Source: Rhodovastum atsumiense
Lineage (GTDB): Bacteria; Pseudomonadota; Alphaproteobacteria; Acetobacterales; Acetobacteraceae
Length of the DNA: 64,000 nucleotides
Reading direction: 5' to 3'
NCBI GenBank assembly: GCA_026225115.1
Contig: JAMFSE010000119.1
Coordinates: forward strand, 1 to 64,000
In this document: positions 47,767 to 55,784 of the stretch, piece by piece
How the letters are laid out: each line of letters starts with the position of its first letter
Position numbering within the stretch: position 1 is the first letter of the stretch
Program-made: the position numbers and the translations under genes
The notes under the pieces: model-generated
The model's input: only the letters and a program-made list of their open reading frames with translations
What the model was told of the DNA's origin: nothing
Database searches by the model: none

Positions 47767-48651
47767 CTACCGGCGCAGATCGATGAACCTGAAGCTATCG
47801 ATATGTTCCTCGAGCTCCAGATACGCCGGCATATATTCGCTTGGAACCATTTTGCGCCCCATTTCCACGCTCACCTCCGGGGCATTGCGGTGCAGATGGG
47901 CCACCAATACGGCCCGGATCACCTCGAAATACTTGGCGTCCTCCTCCACCACGGCGGTGATCCGGTTTGCAATCGGCGCCACAACGCCATAGGCCAGCAA
48001 TACCCCGAGAAACGTGCCGACCAGCGCATCGGCAATCATGGCGCCAAGGGCCGCCGGCGGCTGGCCCATATGGCCCATGGCTTTCATCACCCCCAGCACC
48101 GCCACCACAATGCCAAGGGCGGGCATGCCGTCTGCCATGTTCCGCAATTCGCGCGCGCCGCGTAATTGTTCGTGCAGGATTTTCTTCAATTCGCGCGCCA
48201 TCAGATCCTCGATCTGGTACGGATCATCGGCATTCAGCCCGACGATCCGAAGGTAATCGCATACCATTGCGGTTACGGTACGGTTCGCCAGGATTTTCGG
48301 AAAATACTGAAATGCCGGACTCAACCCCGCATCCTCGATATGCCCTTCAAGCGCCAGCGCGCCCTTCGCGGCGTCGAGCTTGACGAGAAAGAACAGCAGG
48401 CAAAGCAGGTCGACATAATCCATCTTGTGAAATCTGCTGCCGGCAGTCACTTTTTTCAGGTCGTGGAATGTCTGTTCAATGACATTGCGCGAATTGCCGG
48501 CCGCCAATATGCCAACCGAGGCGCCGCCGATCGTGATGAACCCAAACGGCATCGCCCATAGCAACGGCAGCAATGCGCCACCGGTAATAATGTACATGCC
48601 GAAGACGCAGGCCAGAACAAATGCAACACCGCCGACGTTCAGCAACCCCAT
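47767..48651 (-). CDS. motA: Flagellar motor stator protein MotA
   Basis: 294 residues with four membrane segments. First helices GGVAFVLACVFGMYIITGG and LWAMPFGFITIGGASVGIL; a cytoplasmic loop with the motor-interaction charges (around LMARELKKILHEQLRGARELRNMADGMPALGIVVAVLG); then ALGAMIADALVGTFLGVLLAYGVVAPIA, which holds the Pro-bearing helix. It couples ion flow to flagellar rotation as an A4B2 complex with MotB. No motB lies next to it in the window: the next gene on this strand downstream is absent, and the plus strand holds GT2. The stator partner must be elsewhere. Confidence 0.93.
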   Translation of the reverse strand: MGLLNVGGVAFVLACVFGMYIITGGALLPLLWAMPFGFITIGGASVGILAAGNSRNVIEQTFHDLKKVTAGSRFHKMDYVDLLCLLFFLVKLDAAKGALALEGHIEDAGLSPAFQYFPKILANRTVTAMVCDYLRIVGLNADDPYQIEDLMARELKKILHEQLRGARELRNMADGMPALGIVVAVLGVMKAMGHMGQPPAALGAMIADALVGTFLGVLLAYGVVAPIANRITAVVEEDAKYFEVIRAVLVAHLHRNAPEVSVEMGRKMVPSEYMPAYLELEEHIDSFRFIDLRR

Positions 48652-48742
48652 TCCACTCCATCAGCAACAAGGCCAGGGCGTTCTGCCCGAACCATTTCCG
48701 CTGCTGATATTGTGCGAAGCGGGTTAACGGTTCTTGTTCTTT

Positions 48743-49630
48743 TCAGGAAGCCAAAACCCTGACCTTGTCTTTCGGAAACCGCAGCTGAATCTTCTGCCCA
48801 ACCACAAACGCGCTGCGTTCGCCGTTCCGCACCAGCACCGTTACCGGCGCCGCCACAAAACAACGCAGCCGCAAATCCGTACCCTGCTCCCGCACCCCGC
48901 GGACAATCGCCTCCAACCCCGCGCCAATTTCAATATCCTCGGCCCGGATGCAGCAAGTCCGTCCATCCGCCGGCCAAAAATTCTGATACCCCAACAGCTT
49001 CGCGGCAGCGACACTCGCCGGCGCATTCAACAACTCCCGCGGCGTCCCCTGCTGAATAATCCGCCCTTGCGCCAGCAACACCAGCCAATCCGCCAGCATC
49101 GCAATCGCCGGATCATGCGTGGCGGCGAGCGCAGGGACCCCGCGCGCATCGATGCTGTCGATCAACTGCGCCAGCACCGCATCGCGCGTCGCCGCATCCA
49201 GCGCCGCCGAAGGCTCGTCCAGCAGCAGCACCTCCGGCCGCCGCGCCAACGCCCGCGCCAGCGCCACACGCTGCGCCTCGCCCCCCGAAATTTTCGCGCC
49301 ATTGCGCGCAGCCAGATGCCCGATCCCAAGATCGTCCAATAATTTCCGCGCCTCCGCCAAACGCTGCTTCCCGCGCAACGCGAACGCAACATTTTCCAAT
49401 ACACTCAAATGCGGAAACAACGCGGACCCCTGCGGCATATACCCCACCGGCCGCTCATGCGCCGGCAACGCCCCCCAAGGCGCCCCTTCCGCCGGCAACA
49501 ACCCAGCCAGCGCCTTCAACAACGACGTCTTCCCCGCGCCGGAAGTCCCCAGCAGCGCCGTAAAACCGCGCACCTCAAACTGCACATCAAGCGCAATCGG
49601 TTTCCTCAGCCGGTAATGAACATCAACCAC
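48743..49630 (-). CDS. modC: Molybdate/tungstate ABC transporter ATPase
   Basis: 295 residues. ATPase part with Walker A LLGTSGAGKTSLLKAL, Q-loop YMPQGSALFPHLSVLENVAF, signature ISGGEAQRVALARAL, Walker B VLLLDEPSAALDA and switch His AATHDPAI. A C-terminal TOBE-like region (about 225-290, CCIRAEDIEIGAG...) follows, as in ModC/CysA-type subunits. GTG start six bases after the permease stop. Powers oxyanion uptake. Confidence 0.88.
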   Translation of the reverse strand: MVDVHYRLRKPIALDVQFEVRGFTALLGTSGAGKTSLLKALAGLLPAEGAPWGALPAHERPVGYMPQGSALFPHLSVLENVAFALRGKQRLAEARKLLDDLGIGHLAARNGAKISGGEAQRVALARALARRPEVLLLDEPSAALDAATRDAVLAQLIDSIDARGVPALAATHDPAIAMLADWLVLLAQGRIIQQGTPRELLNAPASVAAAKLLGYQNFWPADGRTCCIRAEDIEIGAGLEAIVRGVREQGTDLRLRCFVAAPVTVLVRNGERSAFVVGQKIQLRFPKDKVRVLAS

Positions 49631-49636
49631 CCTTGG

Positions 49637-50389
49637 TTACAGTGCCGCCCGCCGGCTACGCAAACCCAGCCATAACGGCAACGGCAGCGCCGCTGCCAGA
49701 AAAACCGCCAGCAGCGGAAACACCGCCGGCACGCCAAGCTCCTGCACATCCACCCATAGCCGCACCGGCATGCCTTGCGGAAAATAGGCGATGATCAGCA
49801 CGATCCCGAACTCCCCCATCGCCCGCACCCAGGCCAAAGCCAGCGCCGCCGCCAGCCCCCTTTGCGCCAGCGGCAGGCTCACCCGGAAAAACAAATTTAC
49901 CCCGGATTCCCCCAGCGTGCGCGCCACGTCTTCCAACTCCGGCGCCACCTCGCGCAACGCCGCCCGCGCCGCGATCACATAAGTCGGCAGCGCCGCATAA
50001 ACCGCCGCCAGCACAAACGCCGCCGGAGAATTCGTCAGCACCACCCCGATCCGCGCAAACGCCTCCCCCGCCGGCGCCTCGGGCCCGTAAAACGAAGCCA
50101 GCAAAATACCGATCGCGAGTGTCGGCATCAGCATCGGTATCAGCACCAGCGCCTCCGCCAGCGCGCTCATTCGCCCCTTGCCGCGCGCAAGATAAAACGC
50201 CAGCGGCGTGCCCATGAGACAAATCAAAACCAGCGCCACCGCACCGCCCGAGATCGAGGTGAAAATCGCCCGCAGATCATCCGCCGATATCGTCGCATGC
50301 AGCCAATCGCCGCCGGTCGCCAGCCCAAACAGCGGCACTGTCAAAAACGCCAGAACCAGCAGCAACAAACTACCGGTCAACAACCGCAT
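49637..50389 (-). CDS. modB: Molybdate/tungstate ABC transporter permease
   Basis: 250 residues with five to six membrane segments. The EAA loop that contacts the ATPase is visible as ELEDVARTLGESGVNLFFRVSLPLAQRGL, and MGTPLAFYLARGKG and RAMGEFGIVLIIAYFPQG are the molybdate/tungstate-permease type. Stop of the binding-protein gene and ATG of this gene are directly adjacent (one shared boundary at 50389/50390). Confidence 0.88.
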   Translation of the reverse strand: MRLLTGSLLLLVLAFLTVPLFGLATGGDWLHATISADDLRAIFTSISGGAVALVLICLMGTPLAFYLARGKGRMSALAEALVLIPMLMPTLAIGILLASFYGPEAPAGEAFARIGVVLTNSPAAFVLAAVYAALPTYVIAARAALREVAPELEDVARTLGESGVNLFFRVSLPLAQRGLAAALALAWVRAMGEFGIVLIIAYFPQGMPVRLWVDVQELGVPAVFPLLAVFLAAALPLPLWLGLRSRRAAL

Positions 50390-51286
50390 CTAGATTGGTT
50401 TGCCTTTCCCGGGGCCATAGCCAAATTTCTTAAAAATCGCCTGCCCATCCGCACTCTGCAGAAACGCCACAAATGCCGCGGCTTCCGTCGGATTGGCCGC
50501 ATTCGCCAGCGCGCTCGCATAAAACACCAGCGGGCTGGGATGCACGGTCTTGCTCACCTTGTCTTTCGTCACCGTCAGCGATGCCAAGCTGTACCAATCC
50601 TTCGCCATCGCCGGATCGCTGCAATTGATCTCCGCGGGCAATTTCACATACGGCAGCTTCTGCGAGATCACCGCGCTCTTATACCCAATCGACGCATCGA
50701 TCTCGCCATCCTGCAGCCGCGCCAGCAGCGACGGCTCGGCAAAAATATTTTCCTTGCCGCCGGCAATTTTCGCATCCAGCCCAGGCAGTCTATAATAAAT
50801 CGACGCCAGCTGCAGCGTGTACAGCACATACTGCCCCTGCGGATCGACATTCGGATCGGTTCGCCCGAAATGCACGCCTGGCCGGCTCAGCACTTCCGGC
50901 CATTTATCCCCCGCCGCAATCGCCGCCGCGAATTTGGATTTCGGTGAATACGCCAGCACAATCTCGGTACTGGCCACCGGCACCGCCTGGTCCACGAGCT
51001 TGGCTTCCTCTACCACCTTGATCGGCGCCTTCGAGACCGAAACAAACACATCCGCATGCAGGCTCTTCGCCGCCAGCAGATGCGCCAGGCCCAGCGCCGC
51101 CTGCCCAATGCCCTGATATTGCGTCCCAGTTTTCGCCGCAAAAGCCGGCCCAATCCCCTGATCCATCACCACGCCCATCGACCCCGCAAACGCCACGGTA
51201 ATCTTGCCCGCAGCGAACGCCCGGCCACTGGTCGCGGCAAGCATCGAGGCGGTTCCGGCAAGCATGCAGCGGCGTGAAGTCGACAT
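50390..51286 (-). CDS. Molybdate/tungstate-binding periplasmic protein (ModA/WtpA-like)
   Basis: 298 residues. Signal sequence MSTSRRCMLAGTASMLAATSGRAFA carries twin arginines (S-R-R-x-M-L), so Tat export is possible. The mature protein has the oxyanion-binding elements VAFAGSMGVV, FVSVSKAPIKV and HFGRTDPNVDPQGQYVLYT, and a C-terminal helix ADGQAIFKKFGYGPGKG. The G-R-T-D-P-x-x-D-P pattern fits ModA/WtpA-like binding proteins for molybdate or tungstate; which metal is preferred cannot be told. First gene of the transporter operon, divergent from a ModE-like gene. Confidence 0.87.
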   Translation of the reverse strand: MSTSRRCMLAGTASMLAATSGRAFAAGKITVAFAGSMGVVMDQGIGPAFAAKTGTQYQGIGQAALGLAHLLAAKSLHADVFVSVSKAPIKVVEEAKLVDQAVPVASTEIVLAYSPKSKFAAAIAAGDKWPEVLSRPGVHFGRTDPNVDPQGQYVLYTLQLASIYYRLPGLDAKIAGGKENIFAEPSLLARLQDGEIDASIGYKSAVISQKLPYVKLPAEINCSDPAMAKDWYSLASLTVTKDKVSKTVHPSPLVFYASALANAANPTEAAAFVAFLQSADGQAIFKKFGYGPGKGKPI

Positions 51287-51311
51287 CCTGCTCTCCTCAA
51301 CGACGCCGAAG

Positions 51312-51335
51312 CGTTATCCCCGACCGGCTATATCG
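51312..51335. promoter_or_regulatory. Candidate ModE-type operator
   Basis: CGTTAT-N12-ATATCG, a 24-base imperfect palindrome (4 of 6 bases in each half match) in the 82-base divergent gap between the transporter operon and the modE-like gene. The spacing and half-site type resemble known molybdate-responsive ModE boxes. Judged by eye. Confidence 0.45.
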
Positions 51336-51368
51336 TCAACGCCGCCGCTTCGTGCTTCGCTGTGAATT

Positions 51369-51740
51369 ATGGAGAAGCCGAGCCAGCCCCAACTCCAACT
51401 GCGCCTGCGTCTCACCCAAGGCGGCGCCATCGTCTTCGGACCTGGCCGCGCCGATCTTCTGGCGCTGATCCAAACCCATGGCTCCATCGCCGCCGCCGGC
51501 AGAAAAATGGGCATGAGCTACAAGCGCGCCTGGGCATTGGTGGATTCCATAAACGCCAGCTTCGCCACCCCGCTGGTCGAAGCCGCCAAGGGCGGCGCCG
51601 GCGGTGGCGGCGCCAGGCTCACCCCACTGGGCCTCGAGCTTCTGGCCGCCTACCGCGCCCTGCAGGACCACTGCGCCACTGCCCCGCTCGCGCAGTTCCA
51701 GGCCGCATTGCCGGTTTCGCCGGAGCCAAAAAGCGGCTAG
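51369..51740 (+). CDS. ModE-like regulator, DNA-binding domain only
   Basis: 123 residues. Winged helix of the ModE N-terminal (LysR-like) type: LALIQTHGSIAAAGRKMGMSYKRAWALVDSINASF, then a Gly-rich wing (GGAGGGGARLTPLGLELLAAY). The two C-terminal TOBE (Mop) domains that bind molybdate in E. coli ModE are absent; the protein stops after about 120 residues. It must sense the metal otherwise or act constitutively. Divergent from the transporter genes, with a candidate operator between. pgsA starts nine bases after its stop. ATG start without an evident ribosome-binding site. Confidence 0.85.
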   Translation: MEKPSQPQLQLRLRLTQGGAIVFGPGRADLLALIQTHGSIAAAGRKMGMSYKRAWALVDSINASFATPLVEAAKGGAGGGGARLTPLGLELLAAYRALQDHCATAPLAQFQAALPVSPEPKSG

Positions 51741-51749
51741 GCCAGAACC

Positions 51750-52334
51750 ATGCTGACCGATCTCCCCAATATCCTCACCATGTCGCGCATCGCCGCCATT
51801 CCGGTGCTGGTCTTGCTCGTCGCCATCGGCACCCCCTGGGCCAATCTCGTCGCCGCCATCCTCTTCTCCGCCGCCGCCATCACCGATTATCTCGACGGCC
51901 GCCTGGCCCGCGAAATGCTGCAGCTCTCGGATTTCGGCCGCATGCTCGACCCCATCGCCGACAAACTCCTGGTCGGCGCCACGCTGATGGCCCTGGTCGG
52001 CTTCGGGCATTTGCCGGCCTACGGCATCTACCCGGCAATCGTCATCATGCTGCGCGAAATCCTGGTCAGCGGCCTGCGCGAATATCTGGCGGAAATCCGC
52101 ATCGGCCTGCCGGTCACCAAGCTCGCGAAATGGAAAACCGGCTTCCAGATGGCCGCCCTCGGCCTGCTCCTGCTCGGCGGCCCCGGCGCCCATATCATCG
52201 GCCTCGGCTGGCTGCATCCGGGCCTGATCGGCGCAACCCTGCTCTGGGTCGCGGCGGTGTTCACACTCATCACCGGCTGGGATTATCTCAACGCCGGCCT
52301 GCGCCACGCAACCGGACCCAGGCCCGCGCCGTAA
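51750..52334 (+). CDS. pgsA: CDP-diacylglycerol-glycerol-3-phosphate 3-phosphatidyltransferase
   Basis: 194 residues with four to five membrane segments. The CDP-alcohol phosphotransferase motif D-G-x2-A-R-x8-G-x3-D-x3-D is seen in DYLDGRLAREMLQLSDFGRMLDPIADKL. It makes phosphatidylglycerol phosphate for anionic phospholipid synthesis at the inner membrane. Placed between modE-like and moaDE genes. In related bacteria pgsA also neighbours moaD/moaE, so a conserved pgsA-moaDE order is likely. Confidence 0.95.
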   Translation: MLTDLPNILTMSRIAAIPVLVLLVAIGTPWANLVAAILFSAAAITDYLDGRLAREMLQLSDFGRMLDPIADKLLVGATLMALVGFGHLPAYGIYPAIVIMLREILVSGLREYLAEIRIGLPVTKLAKWKTGFQMAALGLLLLGGPGAHIIGLGWLHPGLIGATLLWVAAVFTLITGWDYLNAGLRHATGPRPAP

Positions 52335-52354
52335 CCACTCCAGGAGGACCCGAC

Positions 52355-52774
52355 TTGCGGCATCGTGGCACTTTGGCGCTGTTATTGCCGCTGTTATCGC
52401 TCCTGGCGCTGCCGGGCTGTGTGAGCGAGCGGCATTTCGCCGCGGATTCCTGGCCCTTCGGCAACCCGAACGCCCCGCAAAACAACAGCGAAACCGCCCA
52501 GCGCGCCCTGGGTGCAACCCCTGCTGTCACCCCGATCGCACCGCAGCCCGGCAATGTCTGGCCGGGTGCGGTGCAGCCGGTCCCCACCATCGGCGATATC
52601 GAAAAAAACATGGACCAGCCCTTGGGCCAATCCGACACCCCATCGCTGCCCTCGCCCTATCCCCCCGGCCAGGACCCGAACCAGCAACAGGATAATTCGA
52701 ACGCCTCCGATTATGCGCTCCCCTCCGCCGTGCCCGCCAACGCGCCGGCGACAGATTACCACGACCGGCAATGA
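52355..52774 (+). CDS. Putative outer-membrane lipoprotein, low-complexity
   Basis: 139 residues starting at TTG 52355, which has an excellent AGGAGG seven to eight bases upstream. The ORF track hides it inside a longer frame beginning at 51362. Signal peptide LRHRGTLALLLPLLSLLALPGC with lipobox L-P-G-C; the rest is Pro/Asn/Gln/Ala-rich with no globular domain. The moaD ATG overlaps its TGA. Function unknown. Lipid-anchored disordered proteins of this sort often tether envelope parts. Confidence 0.75.
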   Translation: MRHRGTLALLLPLLSLLALPGCVSERHFAADSWPFGNPNAPQNNSETAQRALGATPAVTPIAPQPGNVWPGAVQPVPTIGDIEKNMDQPLGQSDTPSLPSPYPPGQDPNQQQDNSNASDYALPSAVPANAPATDYHDRQ

Positions 52775-53022
52775 GGATCCTCTACTTCGCCTGGCTCAGG
52801 GAAAAACTCGGCGCCGCCGAAGAAAACCTCGACCTGCCGCCCGGCCTGAACACGGTGGCCGCGCTCATCGCCTGGCAGCAAACCCGCAGCCCCGCTCACG
52901 CCGCCGCCTTCGCCGACCCCAGCCTCATCCGCTGCGCCATCGACCTGGAAATCGCCCCCGCCACCGCCAGCATCGCCGGCGCCTCTGAGGTCGCCTTCTT
53001 CCCCCCGGTCACCGGCGGATGA
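52771..53022 (+). CDS. moaD: Molybdopterin synthase small subunit
   Basis: 83 residues, ubiquitin-like fold with the obligatory C-terminal Gly-Gly (FFPPVTGG), and the MoaD N-terminus MRILYFAWLREKLGAAEE. Its thiocarboxylated end donates sulfur to precursor Z in molybdenum-cofactor synthesis. ATGA overlap with both the lipoprotein gene before it and moaE after it. Confidence 0.95.
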   Translation: MRILYFAWLREKLGAAEENLDLPPGLNTVAALIAWQQTRSPAHAAAFADPSLIRCAIDLEIAPATASIAGASEVAFFPPVTGG

Positions 53023-53474
53023 TCAAAATCCTTATCCAGCAAGCCGACTTCAACGCCGGCGCCGAACTCGCCGCCCTTCAGGCCGACGCCGTCGGCGGCA
53101 TCGCCAGCTTCATCGGCACCGTCCGCGCCAACCCAGCCGACAACCCGCCGCTGACCGCCCTCTATCTCGAACACTACCCCGGCATGACCGAGCGCGCGCT
53201 GACCAAAATCGCCGAGCAAGCGGCAGTCGAATGGTCGCTGACCAACACCACCATCATCCACCGAATCGGCCGCCTCACCCCAGGCGAGAACATCGTCTTC
53301 GTCGGCACCGCCAGCCCCCACCGCCAGGCCGCTCTATCCGCCACCGCCTTCATCATGGATTGGCTGAAAACCAGCGCCCCCATCTGGAAACGCGAAGATT
53401 TTTCCACCGGCCAATCCGCCTGGGTCGCCGCCAAACAAACAGACGACAAGGCCGCCGAAAAATGGATCAAGTGA
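53019..53474 (+). CDS. moaE: Molybdopterin synthase large subunit
   Basis: 151 residues. Family features: GGIASFIGTVRANP, LEHYPGMTERALTKI, IIHRIGRLTPGENIVFVGTASPHRQAAL and the active-site Lys/Arg region APIWKREDFSTG with W-V. It joins two MoaD thiocarboxylates to cyclic pyranopterin phosphate. Overlaps moaD; followed three bases later by a hairpin repeat. Confidence 0.96.
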   Translation: MIKILIQQADFNAGAELAALQADAVGGIASFIGTVRANPADNPPLTALYLEHYPGMTERALTKIAEQAAVEWSLTNTTIIHRIGRLTPGENIVFVGTASPHRQAALSATAFIMDWLKTSAPIWKREDFSTGQSAWVAAKQTDDKAAEKWIK

Positions 53475-53476
53475 AG

Positions 53477-53545
53477 CAGTTCTTTTTTGAAAAAAGGGCT
53501 GGCCGCCCGCGAACCAAAAAACTTTTATGACTCTAGGCCATGGGC
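53477..53545 (+). repeat. Hairpin repeat, variant A (long form), after moaE
   Basis: AGTTCTTTTTTGAAAAAAGGGCTGGCCGCCCGCGAACCAAAAAACTTTTATGACTCTAGGCCATGGGC. GTTC pairs with GAAC around the T/A hairpin and a GC-rich insert. It starts three bases after the moaE stop. Confidence 0.85.
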
Positions 53546-53564
53546 TTGCCTAAGCCCCAGTCCC

Positions 53565-53596
53565 GTAGGATGGGTGAGCGAAGCGTTACCCATCAT
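53565..53596. repeat. REP-type palindrome (GTAGGATGGGTGAGCG)
   Basis: GATGGGTGA-GCGAAGCG-TTACCCATC, almost perfect. Between moaE and the convergent atpF gene, directly after a hairpin repeat. Confidence 0.85.
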
Positions 53597-53628
53597 GACC
53601 CCAAGTCCGCTAAACCATGAACGCAGGC

Positions 53629-54147
53629 TTAAACTTTCTGATGCAGCGCCGCGGGAATCCCGGCAATGGCGTGATCAATCATCGCCCCGCCCTCATTCGC
53701 CGCAAACCCATTCCGCAGCGCCTGCGAAGCTGCAGCGGTTGCAACATCAATGGCGATACTCCGAACCTCATGCAGCGCCGCCTGTTCCGCGGCTGCAATC
53801 CGGTCCAGCGCCATGCGCTCCCGCCGTTTCGCCGTGGCCTCGGCCTCATCGGCCAATTCTTCGGACATTCTCTCAGCCTCGGCATGGGCCGATGCCAGAA
53901 TCTGCTTGGCATCCGCAATCGCCTGCGTCTGGCGTTGCTTGGCATCCGCCAGCATCGCCTCGGCCTCGGCCTTCAACGCCGCCGCCTCATCCAGCGCGGT
54001 CCGCACGGCGGTGGCGCGCGCATCCAGCATCCCGCCCAGCGGTATGCCGATTTTCTTGCCGAACAGCACCGCGAACACCAGCACGGCCATGGCCACCCAG
54101 AAGGTGCCGGTCAGCCAGGGGGCGAAAGTAAGGGCGTGATATTCCAT
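53629..54147 (-). CDS. atpF: ATP synthase Fo subunit b
   Basis: 172 residues. One N-terminal membrane helix (about 12-32, GTFWVAMAVLVFAVLFGKKI), then a long heptad-rich, Ala/Glu/Lys-rich helix forming the peripheral stalk, ending in LHEVRSIAIDVATAAASQAL. Second of two b-type genes in the operon, so with the next one it forms the b/b' heterodimer. Last gene of the Fo operon. Confidence 0.9.
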   Translation of the reverse strand: MEYHALTFAPWLTGTFWVAMAVLVFAVLFGKKIGIPLGGMLDARATAVRTALDEAAALKAEAEAMLADAKQRQTQAIADAKQILASAHAEAERMSEELADEAEATAKRRERMALDRIAAAEQAALHEVRSIAIDVATAAASQALRNGFAANEGGAMIDHAIAGIPAALHQKV

Positions 54148-54158
54148 TGAACTGCCCT

Positions 54159-54731
54159 TCAGGCGGCTTTGAGTGCGGCGTAAGCGGCGTCGATTTCCGG
54201 CGCCAGCATGGCCTTATCCGGCGTCTGCCCGGTCAGCCTGGCCAGAATTTCCGCCGCGGTATCCGCCGCCACCGGCTTGATCGCCGCCAGCGCCGCTTCA
54301 CGGGCCGCGGCAATCTGCGCCTCCGATGCTTCCAGCTGCGCATCCAGCTTGGCCTGCAGCGTCGCGGCATTTGCCCGGGCCTCTGCCTTGGCCGCATCCA
54401 CCGCCTGCGTAATCTCGGCCTGCGCCGCCGCCCGCGCGTCGTGCATCGTCTTGTTCAACGCCGCCACCGCCGCGTCGGCCTCGGCCTTGGCGCTAAGCGC
54501 CGCTTCCAGATCCGCTGAGATCGTCGCCGCCCGCTTTTCCAGCACCGAGCCGATCTGCGGCAGCGCCCAGCGCGACAGCAGCACGTACAGTGCCAGCAGA
54601 ATAACCACCATCCACTCCACCTGGCTTACGGTGAGCGGATTTTTGAAGTCCATCTGCGGCATGGTCTCCCCCGCAGAAGCCACTGCGGGCGCCAAAACTA
54701 ATGCGGAGCTGAAGGCGATACGACGGATCAT
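54159..54731 (-). CDS. atpG: ATP synthase Fo subunit b'
   Basis: 190 residues. Cleavable or extra N-terminal hydrophobic segment (FSSALVLAPAVASAG), then a membrane helix (WMVVILLALYVLLSRWALPQIG), then a long Ala-rich stalk helix. This is the b' type typical of phototrophic and other alphaproteobacteria; the symbol atpG is used for b' in some of these species (also atpF2/atpX). Its ATG abuts the stop of atpE. Confidence 0.88.
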   Translation of the reverse strand: MIRRIAFSSALVLAPAVASAGETMPQMDFKNPLTVSQVEWMVVILLALYVLLSRWALPQIGSVLEKRAATISADLEAALSAKAEADAAVAALNKTMHDARAAAQAEITQAVDAAKAEARANAATLQAKLDAQLEASEAQIAAAREAALAAIKPVAADTAAEILARLTGQTPDKAMLAPEIDAAYAALKAA

Positions 54732-54968
54732 TTAGGTAAACAGAATGACCAGCGCGATAACCAATGCGTACAGCGCGACCGCTTCGGTCAACGCAAAGCC
54801 CAGCAGCACGTCACGGAACATATTATCGCGCGCCGCCGGGTTACGGCCGACCGCGGAGACGAACGAGCCGAACAGATTACCGATACCGACACCGGCGCCG
54901 GCAACACCGATCGTAGCTAAGCCCGCACCGATGTCTTTGGCGAGGAGGGCGGCAGAAGTGGGATCCAT
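54732..54968 (-). CDS. atpE: ATP synthase Fo subunit c
   Basis: 78 residues, two-helix hairpin. Helix 1 is glycine-rich (GAGLATIGVAGAGVGIGNLFG), the loop has R-N-P-A, and helix 2 carries the proton-binding Glu in GFALTEAVALYALVIALVILF. No extra Na-binding residues are seen, so a proton-driven ring is expected. Between atpB and the b' gene. Confidence 0.96.
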   Translation of the reverse strand: MDPTSAALLAKDIGAGLATIGVAGAGVGIGNLFGSFVSAVGRNPAARDNMFRDVLLGFALTEAVALYALVIALVILFT

Positions 54969-55003
54969 TTATATTTCCTTTCCGAAACTTTTAAAAAACA
55001 TCT

Positions 55004-55756
55004 TCAATGCATATGCACGGCGTCGTGCAGATACAGGCAGGTGAGGATGGCGAACACATAGGCCTGCAGCCCGGCCACCAGCAGCTCCAAAGCCACCAGC
55101 GCGATATTCAGGCCGAACGGGACGATCGAAGCCAGGATGCCGAAGAAACCGAAGCTCGCGGTCAGCAGCAGCATGAACCCGGCAAACACCTCCCACATCA
55201 CATGCCCCGCCGTCATATTGGCGAACAGACGAACCGAGAGCGACACCGGCCGCGACAGATAGGAGATGATCTCAATCGGCACCAGCAGCGGCAGCAGCCA
55301 GACCGGCACGCCCGCGGGCACGAAGAATTTCAGGAACCGGAAGCCATGCGTGTAAAACCCGACTCCGGTCGAGAAGATGAACACGAACAGCGCCAGCGTC
55401 AGCGTCACTGCGATATGGCTGGTGAAGGCAAAGAAATACGGAAACAGCCCCAGCAGATTGCCGAGCAGGATAAAGCTGAACAGCGTGAACACCAGCGGGA
55501 AGAAGCGCAGCCCCTCGGCGCCGATCGTGCCCACGCACATATCCCGCACAAATTCGTACAATATCTCTACCAGCGCCTGCACCCGCCCCGGCACGATCGC
55601 GCGGGTGCGCAAGCCCAGCACAAACAGCAGCACGATAATAACGGCGGCGGCCAGCATGGTTTCGTTGGAATTGGTGAACCGGAGCGCATTGCCCAAAGAC
55701 CCCAGACCGGTGGTCAACTGGAACTGTCCAAGCGCGTCGATTGCAGGGCCCGCCAT
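55004..55756 (-). CDS. atpB: ATP synthase Fo subunit a
   Basis: About 250 residues. The essential Arg is in SVRLFANMTAGHVMWEVF, and the C-terminal helix ends ELLVAGLQAYVFAILTCLYLHDAVHMH. The track start two codons upstream is a TTG; ATG 55756 with GGGAA upstream is preferred. Forms the proton half-channels. Fo genes here are separate from F1, as usual in alphaproteobacteria. Confidence 0.96.
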   Translation of the reverse strand: MAGPAIDALGQFQLTTGLGSLGNALRFTNSNETMLAAAVIIVLLFVLGLRTRAIVPGRVQALVEILYEFVRDMCVGTIGAEGLRFFPLVFTLFSFILLGNLLGLFPYFFAFTSHIAVTLTLALFVFIFSTGVGFYTHGFRFLKFFVPAGVPVWLLPLLVPIEIISYLSRPVSLSVRLFANMTAGHVMWEVFAGFMLLLTASFGFFGILASIVPFGLNIALVALELLVAGLQAYVFAILTCLYLHDAVHMH

Positions 55757-55784
55757 AATCAAACTTTCCCGTAAACTACTTAAA

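Noticed and set aside
53231-53530. 99-aa ORF ending in RPRTKKLL
   Set aside because: Overlaps moaE in another frame; its end is repeat DNA. Kept only as evidence that the repeat has an open frame.
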